NCBI RefSeq assembly: GCF_001942625.1
Contig: NZ_MLCL01000004.1
Span: 1-64,000, forward strand
Source: Mycobacterium syngnathidarum
Lineage (GTDB): Bacteria; Actinomycetota; Actinomycetes; Mycobacteriales; Mycobacteriaceae
DNA length: 64,000 bases
Reading direction: 5' to 3'
Made by a program: the position numbers and the translations under genes
Notes under the pieces: model-generated
Databases searched by the model: none
The model's input: only the letters and a program-made list of their open reading frames with translations
What the model was told of the DNA's origin: nothing
Part shown: in pieces, positions 19,790-28,700 of the stretch
How the letters are laid out: the number at the start of each line of letters is the position of its first letter
Position numbering within the stretch: the stretch's first letter is position 1

Positions 19790-20163
19790 GTGTTGCGCCG
19801 TTGTTCTGCGGCGTACTCGCGAGGCCCGACCGCCCATGCCGAGTCGGACGCGCGTCTGACGTGGTACACCAGCGACGGCAACGCAGTCGCCACGTTCACC
19901 CACTCCGGCAACGACATCGCTGAGCCGGCCAGCTTCGTCGACTTCGATCTGCTGTGCCAACGGGATTGGTACAACGCGGCCGATGATGCAAACCATAAAG
20001 GACGTCCGACGGCGGAGATCCTGATCCACGCGCCGCTGCCGATTGAACTTCATCAGCCATGTGCGCACCTCAACCGAAGCAACGATGACCACAGCGCAAG
20101 CACTGCTCGCCCTTGTCGGTGGCTCACGCGACCATGTCGTCCAACCGGCAGATGTACTACTAA
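19790..20163 (+). pseudogene. darT-like DNA ADP-ribosyltransferase remnant
   Basis: The frame from 19790 reads TWYTSDGNAVATF, then FDLLCQRDWYN and GRPTAEILIHAPLPIEL, which follow DarT (DUF4433) order. The product then continues in a second frame (ISHVRTSTEATMTTAQALLA) and seems to end in a third (RQMYY, stop at 20161). At least two frameshifts and a missing N-terminal third make it nonfunctional. It lies directly before darG, as in intact DarTG loci. Confidence 0.65.
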
Positions 20164-20186
20164 CCGAGCAAGAGGTGACAGCAACA

Positions 20187-20720
20187 ATGATCAGTTACGG
20201 CAAAGGCGATCTGCTCCAGGCCGACACAGAAGCGCTGATCAACACCGTCAACTGTGTCGGTGTGATGGGCAAGGGCATCGCGCTGCAGTACAAGCGCCGC
20301 TACCCAGACATGTTCGCCGCATACCAGAAGGTATGCAAGCGCGGTGAAGTCGCGATCGGGAAGATGTTCGTCTACGAGACTGGCCAGCTCGAAGGACCGA
20401 AATACATCATCAATTTCCCGACCAAAAAACACTGGCGATCACCGTCACAACTGTCCTACATCGACGACGGACTGATCGACCTCATCCGTGTCATCCGCGA
20501 CCTGAACATCACGTCGATCGCCGTCCCGCCCCTAGGCGCGGGCAACGGCGGCCTCGACTGGTCCGACGTCGAACCCCGCCTCGTCAAGGCCTTCTCCCAG
20601 ATCCCTGATGTCAACGCGGTCCTGTACGCGCCGGCCCGTCGGCCGCCGGAACGCCGCGGCGACCAAAATTCGCATGACCTGGCCGGCGGCCGGCTCGACG
20701 AGGGGACTACCTCCTTGTGA
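20187..20720 (+). CDS. darG: DarG-like macrodomain antitoxin, shortened
   Basis: A 177-residue protein starting at ATG 20187. It has a full DarG-type macrodomain: GDLLQADTEALINTVNCVGV, MGKGIALQYKRRYP, and a PPLGAGNGGLDW block that forms the ADP-ribose site. Such domains remove ADP-ribose from thymidine in DNA. The C-terminal DarT-binding domain of full-length DarG is absent; the sequence after residue 150 looks frameshifted (another frame reads KIRMTWPAAGS). An orphan antitoxin may still protect against incoming DarT. Confidence 0.8.
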   Translation: MISYGKGDLLQADTEALINTVNCVGVMGKGIALQYKRRYPDMFAAYQKVCKRGEVAIGKMFVYETGQLEGPKYIINFPTKKHWRSPSQLSYIDDGLIDLIRVIRDLNITSIAVPPLGAGNGGLDWSDVEPRLVKAFSQIPDVNAVLYAPARRPPERRGDQNSHDLAGGRLDEGTTSL

Positions 20721-20729
20721 GGACTGACG

Positions 20730-20921
20730 CTGTTCACGCCAAAGGTCCGTCACCTCGACGCCGACGACAACGTATATGCGGCCATGGACGAGAAGATCGT
20801 GTTGTCGACCAAGCGGGAGCCGTTGCTCGGCGAAACTGACGCCAACAGGCAGCGCTATCGAGCGGTCCCCCGCATCGCGTCGGATGCACTCTGGCCGGGA
20901 TCATCTGTGGCCGCTGTGTAG
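20730..20921 (+). other. Possible gene remnant after darG
   Basis: This frame reads FTPKVRHLDADDNVYAAMDE and KIVLSTKREPLLGE and has protein-like composition, but no proper start. It overlaps the end of the gene on the other strand by 67 bases. I do not recognise it. It may be the start of a lost gene. Confidence 0.25.
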
Positions 20922-22477
20922 TCGACAGGAAATCCTGCGCACACGCGGTCGAGGATGGATGGGTTGACGACGTGGGCGCTGTCGTTGACGTCGGCTCCGG
21001 CGTCGGCCGACAAGATCGTCAACGTGCGCGCCAGTGCTACTTGCGGATCATCGCCCGGCGATATCGGGGCAGGGACTGGCCATATCGCTCCGCTGGAGTC
21101 TCGGAAGAAGCCGCCGGTGTCTGTCACGTATGCGTGGACCAGGGTGCCGGTGGCCGGCACCCTGGTGCCGACGGTGTGCGCCACCGTGCCGTCGCGGCGG
21201 GCGATCCAGCAGTCGGGCAAGCCAGGGTGGACCAGAAATTCCCCAGGCCCTTCCCAGCCCTTAAGCGGGCGGTAAAGCAGCCAGAAGCCCAGCTCAGGAG
21301 GAGTGGGCGCTGGCTTGAGACGGGCAAGCCAGGCTTCGGCCAAAGGCCCTGCCGGGTCGACAACCTTGGTGCCATGGGCTACCGCGACGGCCGGGATGGC
21401 TTCGACCAGCAGGCTGGTCACCAACTGTGGATCGGGCGCCCGTTGATGCAAGAGCAACGTTGCTTCACCGTCGCTGACGTAGCTATCGCCACCCGGGTAC
21501 GCCGGCACCGCGGCGAAGTTGAGTCCGCCTACACCGTAGCGGTCCCTGTCGGCGTCGGATATCTCGATAAGAAACGACTCCGCGCGATGCACGACGCGAT
21601 CGACGATGTCTTGAACAATCGGTGACGAGTCGGGTATGGCCTTGGCCAGGGTTCGTGGATAGCAGTCGTGGAAACCGAAGGTGACCTCACGGGGGCCATC
21701 GCCTGGCCGCCAGGCAAGCATCGCGTCTCGGTCTCGAAGCCCACACGGCCAGTACGGCAACGAGGTTTGCAGCAGGTTGTTGAGGTCACACCATCCGAAT
21801 CGCTCGGTGGAAATTCCCACGGAATCCACTGCATGCGTGAGCCGTCCATCGGCAACCCACAGCCCTGGTTGGCTTACGTCATTGCCAACCCGAATCGGCG
21901 CGGCGTGACCGGTCAGCACGGCGACTGCACTCGCTCCGGTCATGCCTAGCAATAGGTCCGCAGTGTCTTTGATCTGCGCCCCTGGTGAATCCCGCACGGG
22001 ATAGCCAATCGCCACCACGCCGCGGTCATCGCGCGGATCCCAGGTGTGCACTACGAGATCAGCCGCGATCTCAGGAATCTCGATATGACTGGTGTGCAGT
22101 AGGCGTGCTGGGCCGCGTTGGGCCGTCAGCGGGAACAACCGAGGGATCCGCTCGTCGCCGCCGCGGCCCGCTAGAAACCTGTAGACCTCTTCCAGGCTCC
22201 AGCGTTTCGCGACAGCATCAGAGTTGGTACCGAAGAAATCAGCGGCCAACGATTCGCCACTCTCCGTCAAGTACCGCGTGACCCTGTCAGCAGTCAGATA
22301 CGAGTCATACCAACGAGACAACGAGCGCCACTGGTCTTCTTGGACAAACACGAATCCAACCGTATCGCGACGGAACCGTTTGCTGCGGCCCAGACGCGAC
22401 CGGGGCGACAGACCACCTGGGGTAAGAAAGCTATCTTGTAGAATCGTTGGCGCCGGCCTTGAGGCAACCCCCGACAT
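20855..22477 (-). CDS. Unknown 540-residue protein
   Basis: I do not recognise this protein. It has no signal peptide or membrane segment. It is rich in Asp, Pro and Trp, with several well-formed blocks (LPYWPCGLRDRDAMLAWRPG, FGFHDCYPRTLAKAIPD, ELGFWLLYRPLKGWEGPGEF). The first 40 residues are basic, and the true start may lie inside, for example near VFVQEDQWRSL. It stands alone on its strand between the darTG remnant and a methyltransferase remnant. Confidence 0.6.
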   Translation of the reverse strand: MSGVASRPAPTILQDSFLTPGGLSPRSRLGRSKRFRRDTVGFVFVQEDQWRSLSRWYDSYLTADRVTRYLTESGESLAADFFGTNSDAVAKRWSLEEVYRFLAGRGGDERIPRLFPLTAQRGPARLLHTSHIEIPEIAADLVVHTWDPRDDRGVVAIGYPVRDSPGAQIKDTADLLLGMTGASAVAVLTGHAAPIRVGNDVSQPGLWVADGRLTHAVDSVGISTERFGWCDLNNLLQTSLPYWPCGLRDRDAMLAWRPGDGPREVTFGFHDCYPRTLAKAIPDSSPIVQDIVDRVVHRAESFLIEISDADRDRYGVGGLNFAAVPAYPGGDSYVSDGEATLLLHQRAPDPQLVTSLLVEAIPAVAVAHGTKVVDPAGPLAEAWLARLKPAPTPPELGFWLLYRPLKGWEGPGEFLVHPGLPDCWIARRDGTVAHTVGTRVPATGTLVHAYVTDTGGFFRDSSGAIWPVPAPISPGDDPQVALARTLTILSADAGADVNDSAHVVNPSILDRVCAGFPVDYTAATDDPGQSASDAMRGTAR

Positions 22478-22490
22478 ATGAGCGGGTTTT

Positions 22491-22527
22491 GAAAACCGGG
22501 TCCCCTGTTCGCAGGAACCCGGTTTTC
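22491..22527. other. Long hairpin upstream of the 540-residue gene
   Basis: GAAAACCGGGT (22491-22501) pairs exactly with ACCCGGTTTTC (22517-22527), and the stem extends inward to a 14-bp stem with one mismatch. It lies just upstream of the minus-strand gene starting at 22477. It could be an operator, a terminator, or an IS or repeat remnant. The rest of the roughly 310 bases from 22478 to 22789 shows no gene. Confidence 0.5.
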
Positions 22528-22789
22528 ACGTTCAACGGCCTGACCGACACAGCGTCGCAGTTCGCGAATACAGACGCCGCACCCCCCTTACACGCGTTCC
22601 TCTGGAAGCGTGTGCTGGGTCTCCCCGCGATCTGGCGCACGGCGGCCGCTGGCCAGCCCGGTGATCGCCGAATTTCTCGCCGGGGCACCCCCGGGCAGCA
22701 ATGGACGGGTTCGGGATCAATAGTCGGCCCGGTTGGCGCCAGGTATAGAGATATATGGGACCGTATCGAACTTTTCCTATACGGGCACA

Positions 22790-23290
22790 AACTGTTCGAC
22801 ATGAACCGATCACCATAGGCCGCTCGTTTCACTGGATGGACCACGAACAGGTTCTCACTACCCTCGACGAGATGGTCGACGACGAGGGCGGCTTGGTCAT
22901 CGCCAACGACAGCAACCTCGCCCTGCCGAGCACACCATGGCAGCAAGCCATCCCAGACATCCAGCGCCGATTTCTGCCGCCCCATTACCAAGACAGCCCG
23001 CCACCGGCGGCCGGCACCTCCCAAACCCACAAGCAACTGTTGGCCAATTCAGCCGTCCATCAGGTGAATCGACAGGTCTACGGATACCGGCTCGGTGACC
23101 GACAGGCTGCCTTCGAGGACGCGATCCGCAGGACCTTGCTCTCGCTCGACCCAGCGGACATTTCACCGAACCGGTCGCCCTCGAAGTCCTGACTGCGACC
23201 CGCAGACCGCAGTCCAAGCCCGGCCAACATCAGATCTCATGTTCCGAGATGCCGAGACAATCGGTCTGCAAGAACGCGTGTTGTTCCGTT
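22790..23290 (+). pseudogene. SAM-dependent methyltransferase C-terminal remnant
   Basis: The frame reads ITIGRSFHWMDHEQVLTTLD, then GGLVIANDSN and AIRRTLLSLDPA, typical of the C-terminal half of class I methyltransferases. Near 23160 the likely continuation (HFTEPVALEVLTATR) is in the next frame, so there is a frameshift. The N-terminal SAM-binding motif is missing. Confidence 0.6.
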
Positions 23291-23323
23291 AGCTAGGGAC
23301 ATGGCCGGGTTTGACTGGTCAGT

Positions 23324-24859
23324 GTGGGGGATTCACTGCTGGACTTAGGAATTGATCGGCGCCGGTTTTTCACCGCCGCCCTGGTTATATCGGCCTCCGC
23401 CGCAGCAGGCGCGGCGTGCGCAACGCCAGCCGCCGACACCGAGGCCCCTGCCGCAGTGCCTGTACGGCCGGTTGAACCGCATTACGTTTCACTGCTCGAC
23501 ACCGCGACGGCGCTCAAATCTGGCCAGGTTTCCCCGGTGGAGCTGAACCGCGCTCTATTGGACAGGATCAACCACCTACAACCGACCCTGCACGCCTATA
23601 CCACCGTGACCGAACAACTTGCCGTCGAGCAGGCTAAACAAGCCGAACGCGAGATCGCCAGCAGGAATTACCGGGGCCCGTTGCACGGCATCCCGATCGC
23701 GGTCAAAGACCTGTGCCGCACCAAGGGGATTCCAACGACCGCGGGAATGTCGATCTATGCCCAGTACCGCCCCGACTACGACGCCACCGTAGTTCGGCGC
23801 CTTCGAGATGCCGGAGCAATTCTGGTGGGCAAGCTGGCGCTGACCGAAGGCGCGTCCGGCGACTATCACCCCACCGTGACACCACCGGTCAACCCCTGGA
23901 ACCCGGCGCACTGGGCCGGATCGTCATCGAGCGGCTCCGCGGTGGCCACCGCCGCGGGCCTGTGCTTCGGCTCCCTGGGCACCGACACCACCGGATCAAT
24001 CCGCTACCCTGCCGCAGCCAACGGCGTGACCGGACTCAAACCCACCTGGGGACGAGTCAGCCGCTACGGCGTCTTCCCCTTGGCCGAAAGCCTCGACCAC
24101 GTCGGCCCGATCACCCGCAGCGCCGCCGACGCCGGCGCGATCCTGGCCGTGATCGCCGGCCACGATCCCAACGATCCCACGAGCTTGATCGCACCCGTGC
24201 CCGACTATTTGGCCAATCTCGATGCACGGCTGGAGAATCTGCGTGTAGGGATCGACCCGGCCTACAACGAAACCGGAGCCGATCCACAAACCATCGAGAT
24301 GGTCCGGGCCGCGCGTACAGTGTTCGAAACCCTCGGTGCCGACGTCAAAGAAGTCCACGTACCGAACCCAAAACTTGTGATCACCAGCGGGTTAGCCTCA
24401 TGCGCCGCCGAAGCAGCCATCGCGCATGAAGCGACGTATCCGTCCCGGCGCGACGAGTACGGACCGCTGGCCGGGCTGTTGGACGTCGGCCGCGCCGCGA
24501 CCGGCATGGATGTCATGGAAGCCCAGCGGGCACGCCTCGCTTTCACTGGAGGTCTCGCTGCATTGTTCACCGACATCGACGTACTGCTGACCCCGTCACA
24601 ACCGCCCGACAACCTCACCATCGAGCGGATCAACCAGCTGTGGTCCACTCCGCAAGGCACCGCCTTAATGTGGCGCTTCACCGAACCGTTCAACATGTCG
24701 GGTAACCCCACCATCACGTTGCCAGGCGGATTCACCCACGACGGTCTACCGCTCACGTTCCAGCTCGTCGCCCGCCACCTGGACGAAGCAATCCTGGTGC
24801 GTGCAGGCAACGCCTATCAACACGCCACCGACTGGCACCAGCGCCACCCCACCGACTGA
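23324..24859 (+). CDS. Amidase signature family enzyme, exported lipoprotein
   Basis: A 511-residue amidase. The Ser-Ser-Lys triad is visible: Lys in GIPIAVKDLC, Ser in AGSSSSGSAVATAAG, and the acylated Ser in the GTDTTGSIRYPAA block. The N-terminus has a twin-arginine motif (DRRRFFTAAL) and a hydrophobic stretch ending in GAACA, a likely lipobox, so it is probably exported by Tat and lipid-anchored. It starts at GTG 23324. It stands alone between remnants; the amide substrate is unknown. Confidence 0.87.
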   Translation: MGDSLLDLGIDRRRFFTAALVISASAAAGAACATPAADTEAPAAVPVRPVEPHYVSLLDTATALKSGQVSPVELNRALLDRINHLQPTLHAYTTVTEQLAVEQAKQAEREIASRNYRGPLHGIPIAVKDLCRTKGIPTTAGMSIYAQYRPDYDATVVRRLRDAGAILVGKLALTEGASGDYHPTVTPPVNPWNPAHWAGSSSSGSAVATAAGLCFGSLGTDTTGSIRYPAAANGVTGLKPTWGRVSRYGVFPLAESLDHVGPITRSAADAGAILAVIAGHDPNDPTSLIAPVPDYLANLDARLENLRVGIDPAYNETGADPQTIEMVRAARTVFETLGADVKEVHVPNPKLVITSGLASCAAEAAIAHEATYPSRRDEYGPLAGLLDVGRAATGMDVMEAQRARLAFTGGLAALFTDIDVLLTPSQPPDNLTIERINQLWSTPQGTALMWRFTEPFNMSGNPTITLPGGFTHDGLPLTFQLVARHLDEAILVRAGNAYQHATDWHQRHPTD

Positions 24860-25021
24860 GCCCCCGGGGGGCAACGCTGTCCTTGAGATTCTGCACGAGC
24901 AGTTGGGCTGCTGCCGTGACGGCGCCAACGAGAGGTTTGTCTCCCGCCTAAATGTGTTAGCCAGCAACGGGCACTCCGTGCCACGATGAGCGGGGAATTT
25001 CCGAGTTCACAAGGGGGAGCT

Positions 25022-25166
25022 GTGATTCTGGTGGGCAACTACGCCGTTCTGGGCAATCATCCAGGGCAGGTGGATGTTCCGCGTATTAAGCGCGTCATGC
25101 TGGACACGAATGTTGTGTCTGATTTCACCAACTTCTACTTCGGCGCTGAGCGAGTCGACAAAGAGG
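25022..25166 (+). pseudogene. PIN-domain start fragment cut by IS
   Basis: The frame reads RIKRVMLDTNVVSDFTNFYF, like the first strand and first catalytic Asp of a PIN nuclease. It is cut at about 25167, where IS3-type terminal sequence begins, and ends 30 bases later. The start is uncertain (GTG 25022 or ATG 24986). Confidence 0.45.
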
Positions 25167-25890
25167 CGCTTGGGACTGCCCCCGGTTTGGTTGACTCCTG
25201 ATCTGTGAGGATTCGTCCTTGCTGGAAGGATCTCGTGCCGAAACCGTTTCCTGCCGAGTTCCGCGCCGACGTCATCGCCGTGGCCCGCAAGGGTGAAGCG
25301 CCGCTGCGCCAGATCGCGAAAGACTTCGGCATCTCGGAGGCCTGCCTGCATCGCTGGCTCAAGATCGCCGACCGCCAAGACCGTGTCGACCGGCCCGCGT
25401 CTGCGGCAGCCTCTGATGATGTGGCCGCGCAGCTGCGCGGAGCACACAAGCGGATCAAACTCCTCGAGCAGGAGGCCGAGGTGATGCGCCGCGCAGTCGA
25501 CTATCTGTCCCGGGACGCCAACCCAAAATGATGTACCCGCTGGTCCTCGACCTTGCCACAGACGGAGTTCCCGTCACGGTGACCTGCCGGGTCCTGGGAT
25601 TCACTACCCAGGTGTTCTACAAATGGCGCAAAGGACCTGTGTCGCAGCGTTATTGGGACGATGCACACCTGATCAACGCCGCCCGCGACATCCACGCCGA
25701 CGACCCGGCCTTCGGGTACCGGTTCATCGCCGACGAGCTCCCTGGACGCGGGATCACCGCCGGCGAGAACCGCGTCGCTCGGCTGTTTTCCCAGGAACGG
25801 ATCTGGTCGATCTTCGCCAAGAAACGTGGACTGAACCGTCGGTCCGGGCCACAAGTGCATGACGACCTCGTGCAGCGCGTGTTGAGTGGG
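25167..25890 (+). mobile_element. Truncated IS3-family insertion sequence
   Basis: The left end is near 25167, where the PIN fragment stops and GGACTGCCCCCGG begins. orfA is complete and orfB is cut after its N-terminal domain, where homology to the family seems to end near 25880. No right inverted repeat is seen, so the copy is defective. Confidence 0.65.
25235..25531 (+). CDS. IS3-family transposase OrfA
   Basis: A 98-residue HTH protein starting at GTG 25235 (PKPFPAEFRADVIAVARKGE). It has the usual HTH (LRQIAKDFGISEACLHRWLK) and a C-terminal leucine-zipper-like helix (HKRIKLLEQEAEVMRRAVDY). Its stop overlaps the orfB start (ATGATG), where IS3 elements make a programmed frameshift fusion. 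Confidence 0.85.
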   Translation: MPKPFPAEFRADVIAVARKGEAPLRQIAKDFGISEACLHRWLKIADRQDRVDRPASAAASDDVAAQLRGAHKRIKLLEQEAEVMRRAVDYLSRDANPK

Positions 25891-25944
25891 GCGGTGGAGA
25901 CGCCGGTATTTGCGCGACCGGCGCGTCTTGGTGTCCGGCAGTAA
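25528..25944 (+). pseudogene. IS3-family transposase OrfB, truncated
   Basis: It reads MMYPLVLDLATDGVPVTVTC and the HTH_21-like DPAFGYRFIADELP block, then GPQVHDDLVQR, after which the family sequence stops. The whole DDE catalytic core is missing. The remaining residues to the stop come from adjoining DNA. Confidence 0.8.
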
Positions 25945-26045
25945 CGGCGTATGTGGCGGCAAACAAGCGAAGAGGGCGCTGTGCCTTGCTCTCGCCTACG
26001 TGTCTGTGTCGCTTTTTGCCGCAACGGGAGCTGGATGGCCGCGGG

Positions 26046-26083
26046 TATAGTTTGCCGTCGACACTGCGTTGTTTTGAGGGGGA
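26046..26083 (+). promoter_or_regulatory. Promoter -10 and ribosome site of type VII cassette
   Basis: TATAGT at 26046-26051 is a good -10 hexamer. GAGGGGGAA just before the ATG at 26087 is a strong ribosome binding site. No clear -35 is seen. Confidence 0.45.
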
Positions 26084-26086
26084 ACG

Positions 26087-26401
26087 ATGCCGAGTGCGCA
26101 CGAGCCGTTGAAAGTCGATCCAGCTGAGCTGCACATGTTGGCCAGCCGAATCGAAGGACATGCCGGCGAATTCCAGACAGCGCACCAGTCAGCGCATGCA
26201 CGAGCTGGCGGTGTCGCGTTGAGTTCCGGCCTTGCAGCCACTGCGTTACCTGGCATGCTTGCCGCCTGGGAGGACGACGCGACTCGGTTCGGGAAACACT
26301 TCGCCACCAACGCTGAAAGCCATCGCCAGGCTGCGGCCCGTTACACCACTACGGACAACGACGGCTCTGGGAACATCACTGACGCCGCGTCACGGCTGTA
26401 G
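26087..26401 (+). CDS. EspC-like (DUF2580) type VII secretion substrate
   Basis: A 104-residue helical protein that fits the EspC-like/DUF2580 group of ESX-associated proteins. It opens LKVDPAELHMLASRIEGHA, is followed by a second helix (LPGMLAAWEDDATRFGKHF), and has no classical signal peptide. It lies 8 bases before a DUF1023 hydrolase with which it probably forms a secreted pair or escort. Confidence 0.7.
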   Translation: MPSAHEPLKVDPAELHMLASRIEGHAGEFQTAHQSAHARAGGVALSSGLAATALPGMLAAWEDDATRFGKHFATNAESHRQAAARYTTTDNDGSGNITDAASRL

Positions 26402-26409
26402 GGCCAGTT

Positions 26410-28050
26410 GTGTCACTGACCTTGCAAGAGTTGCTGGAGTGGCCTCGCGAGATCCAGGACCTCACCGGCGCTACCCGTGAGGCCGCCACCAACCATTCCA
26501 ACTCAGCCAACTTTTACCGATCCCTGACGAAGTTTTCGTCCTGGCAGGGTGAGGGTGCAGACGCGGCCAAGGCAGCGATGGAGGCGGTCGCCGGCCAGCA
26601 CGACGCGACAGCCGAGAACCTCGGTAAAGGCGCGGCTGTGATGGACCACGCCGCCGAGGAAGCCGAATCGGTAGCCAACACGATCAAAGGCATCCTCAAC
26701 GATGCAGCAGCTACGCCCCCTGTAGAAATCAACCCGTCCACCAACCAGGTGATTTCGCCCGACACCAGCTACATGACCGAGGAATACGCCAAACAGGTCG
26801 CAGCCAAAGTCACCGACTTGCAAGAACGGATCGCCGCTGCGCTCGCGGCGGGTGAAGCGGTGGACGCCGACCTAGCGAGCGCGATCAAAACCGCGACCGG
26901 CGCAGAAGATCCGATGCCAGGCGACAGCCGGCCTGAAATACACGACGCGCTATCTAAGCCACTGCCCGAAGACCCAAATCAATTCACCGACCTGTGGAAC
27001 AAGCTGACCGACGAAGAGAAGGAATGGCTCTATCAGCGCGACCACTTCGTCGGTAACCACCCAGGGATGCCGTTCGTCGACAAAAATCGCTTCAACGAGC
27101 GGCACCTGGCGGAACTCACCGCGGTCAAACAGGCCGAAATCGACCGCCTTGCCCGTGAACACCCAGACTGGGCAGCCGGAGGAAAGCCGAAAACCCCGAA
27201 TCCGAATCCGCCGGACTATCGGGCGTGGAAGGACCAATGGAATGCCGCGCACCGCAGTCTCGACGGCTACAACGCGGTCGAGTCAAAGATCGATTCGAAC
27301 GATGGCGTCCCGCGCCTGCTCGGATACATCGACGACCAAGGCCATGCAGCTATCTCGATCGGAAACCCTGACACGGCACAACGCAATGCGGTGTTCGTAC
27401 CGGGTACAGGCCAAGACCTCGCGGCGATTAGCGGTAGCGACGGCAAGTCGATGGACATGTTCCGCGCAGCACTCGACGCGGACCCAGCCCTGACCGCCAA
27501 AGACGTGTCGGTAACCACATGGATGGGTTATGACCGACCAATGAACGTGTTTGAGGCCGGATCAAGCGACCCGGCCCGAGGCGGGGCCGGCGCGCTCGAC
27601 ACGTTTGTCGACGGCATGCACGCATCCCACATCGGCCCACCAGCAATCGACACCGTCATTGGACACAGCTACGGCTCGACGCTGGTGGGCGCCGCCGGCT
27701 CCGACGGCCATCACTTGGCTGTCGACAACGTGATCGCGGTCGGCAGCCCCGGGATGCTCGTCGACCATGCCAGCGACCTCAGCCTTGACCCCGACGCCAA
27801 CGTGTACGCCACCCGCGCTCGGTTCGATCCCATCAACCTGGCTACCGGATGGACCCTGGGCCCCAATCCGACGACCGACGACTTCGGCGCTACAACACTG
27901 GAAGCTGCCCCTGGCCCCACCACCGGGCCACCCATCCTGCGCATCCCCTCTATCGCCGCACATAGCAGCTACTGGGACGAGGGAAACCCCGCTCTCGCTA
28001 ACATGGGCGCCATCATTGCGGGAATGCCCCCGCCGAAGGTGGTGCCATGA
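26410..28050 (+). CDS. DUF1023 alpha/beta hydrolase, probable type VII effector
   Basis: A 546-residue protein starting at GTG. An N-terminal helical WXG100-like region (FSSWQGEGADAAKAAMEAV) precedes a DUF1023 alpha/beta-hydrolase domain. The nucleophile elbow is VIGHSYGSTLV, the acid is probably in ARFDPIN, and the His is in AAHSSYW. There is no Sec signal. Such proteins are predicted type VII secreted hydrolases. It overlaps the following lipoprotein gene by 4 bases (ATGA), which suggests a linked role such as immunity or anchoring. Confidence 0.82.
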   Translation: MSLTLQELLEWPREIQDLTGATREAATNHSNSANFYRSLTKFSSWQGEGADAAKAAMEAVAGQHDATAENLGKGAAVMDHAAEEAESVANTIKGILNDAAATPPVEINPSTNQVISPDTSYMTEEYAKQVAAKVTDLQERIAAALAAGEAVDADLASAIKTATGAEDPMPGDSRPEIHDALSKPLPEDPNQFTDLWNKLTDEEKEWLYQRDHFVGNHPGMPFVDKNRFNERHLAELTAVKQAEIDRLAREHPDWAAGGKPKTPNPNPPDYRAWKDQWNAAHRSLDGYNAVESKIDSNDGVPRLLGYIDDQGHAAISIGNPDTAQRNAVFVPGTGQDLAAISGSDGKSMDMFRAALDADPALTAKDVSVTTWMGYDRPMNVFEAGSSDPARGGAGALDTFVDGMHASHIGPPAIDTVIGHSYGSTLVGAAGSDGHHLAVDNVIAVGSPGMLVDHASDLSLDPDANVYATRARFDPINLATGWTLGPNPTTDDFGATTLEAAPGPTTGPPILRIPSIAAHSSYWDEGNPALANMGAIIAGMPPPKVVP

Positions 28051-28700
28051 GTTGTGAACGTGCCGAACGCGGCACACGATCGTTTCGACTTGCCTGGTCC
28101 GCAGCCATGCTCGCGCTGGCTATTCTGGTTGCCAGTTGCGGCACCGATGGACACGATGCCCCAGCAATTCCCAGTGGTGTTACCGATATTGGAGGTCCAC
28201 CCATGACATCTGCACCCCCACCACCGCCTGGGTGGAATCCGAAAGATGTTGTACCTCAAGATCAGCAGCAAGCCCAAGACACCTTGAAGGGCTACCTGGT
28301 GCGTACATTGCGCGAGTTACCAGACGGAACGACCCTCGACGCCACCAGATACGGCAGCGCCGGCCACAACAGCTGGTGTGAAGATGAGCCTGCCGACCCG
28401 AAGAACGCCCCCACCCGCTATCACACATCCGGGGACCTCAAGGTTGCATCTGGGGAGGACCCCGCCACCTTCATCCGACGGATCGGCGACATCTGGCGAG
28501 GTTGGGGGTGGTACGTCATGGAACGAGACGGCTTTCGTAAGCCCAACCAATTCGGCTACGGCCCAGACGGATACCGCATGCAGATAGTGATCGCAGCCCG
28601 GGACGGCTATCCCCCCACGCTCGCGGGCTCATCACCATGCTTCCCCGGGACACTGGCGCGCGACGATATCAGCTTCCCCGCAGTCCTGACAGCGCACTGA
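28047..28700 (+). CDS. Lipoprotein, probable partner of DUF1023 protein
   Basis: A 217-residue lipoprotein. The signal is SAAMLALAILVASCGTDG with lipobox VASC, followed by a Pro-rich linker and a compact globular domain with conserved-looking Trp and Cys residues. It is coupled to the DUF1023 gene by an ATGA overlap. Lipoproteins in this position are common beside mycobacterial DUF1023 genes. An immunity function is inferred only from context. Confidence 0.75.
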   Translation: MSCERAERGTRSFRLAWSAAMLALAILVASCGTDGHDAPAIPSGVTDIGGPPMTSAPPPPPGWNPKDVVPQDQQQAQDTLKGYLVRTLRELPDGTTLDATRYGSAGHNSWCEDEPADPKNAPTRYHTSGDLKVASGEDPATFIRRIGDIWRGWGWYVMERDGFRKPNQFGYGPDGYRMQIVIAARDGYPPTLAGSSPCFPGTLARDDISFPAVLTAH

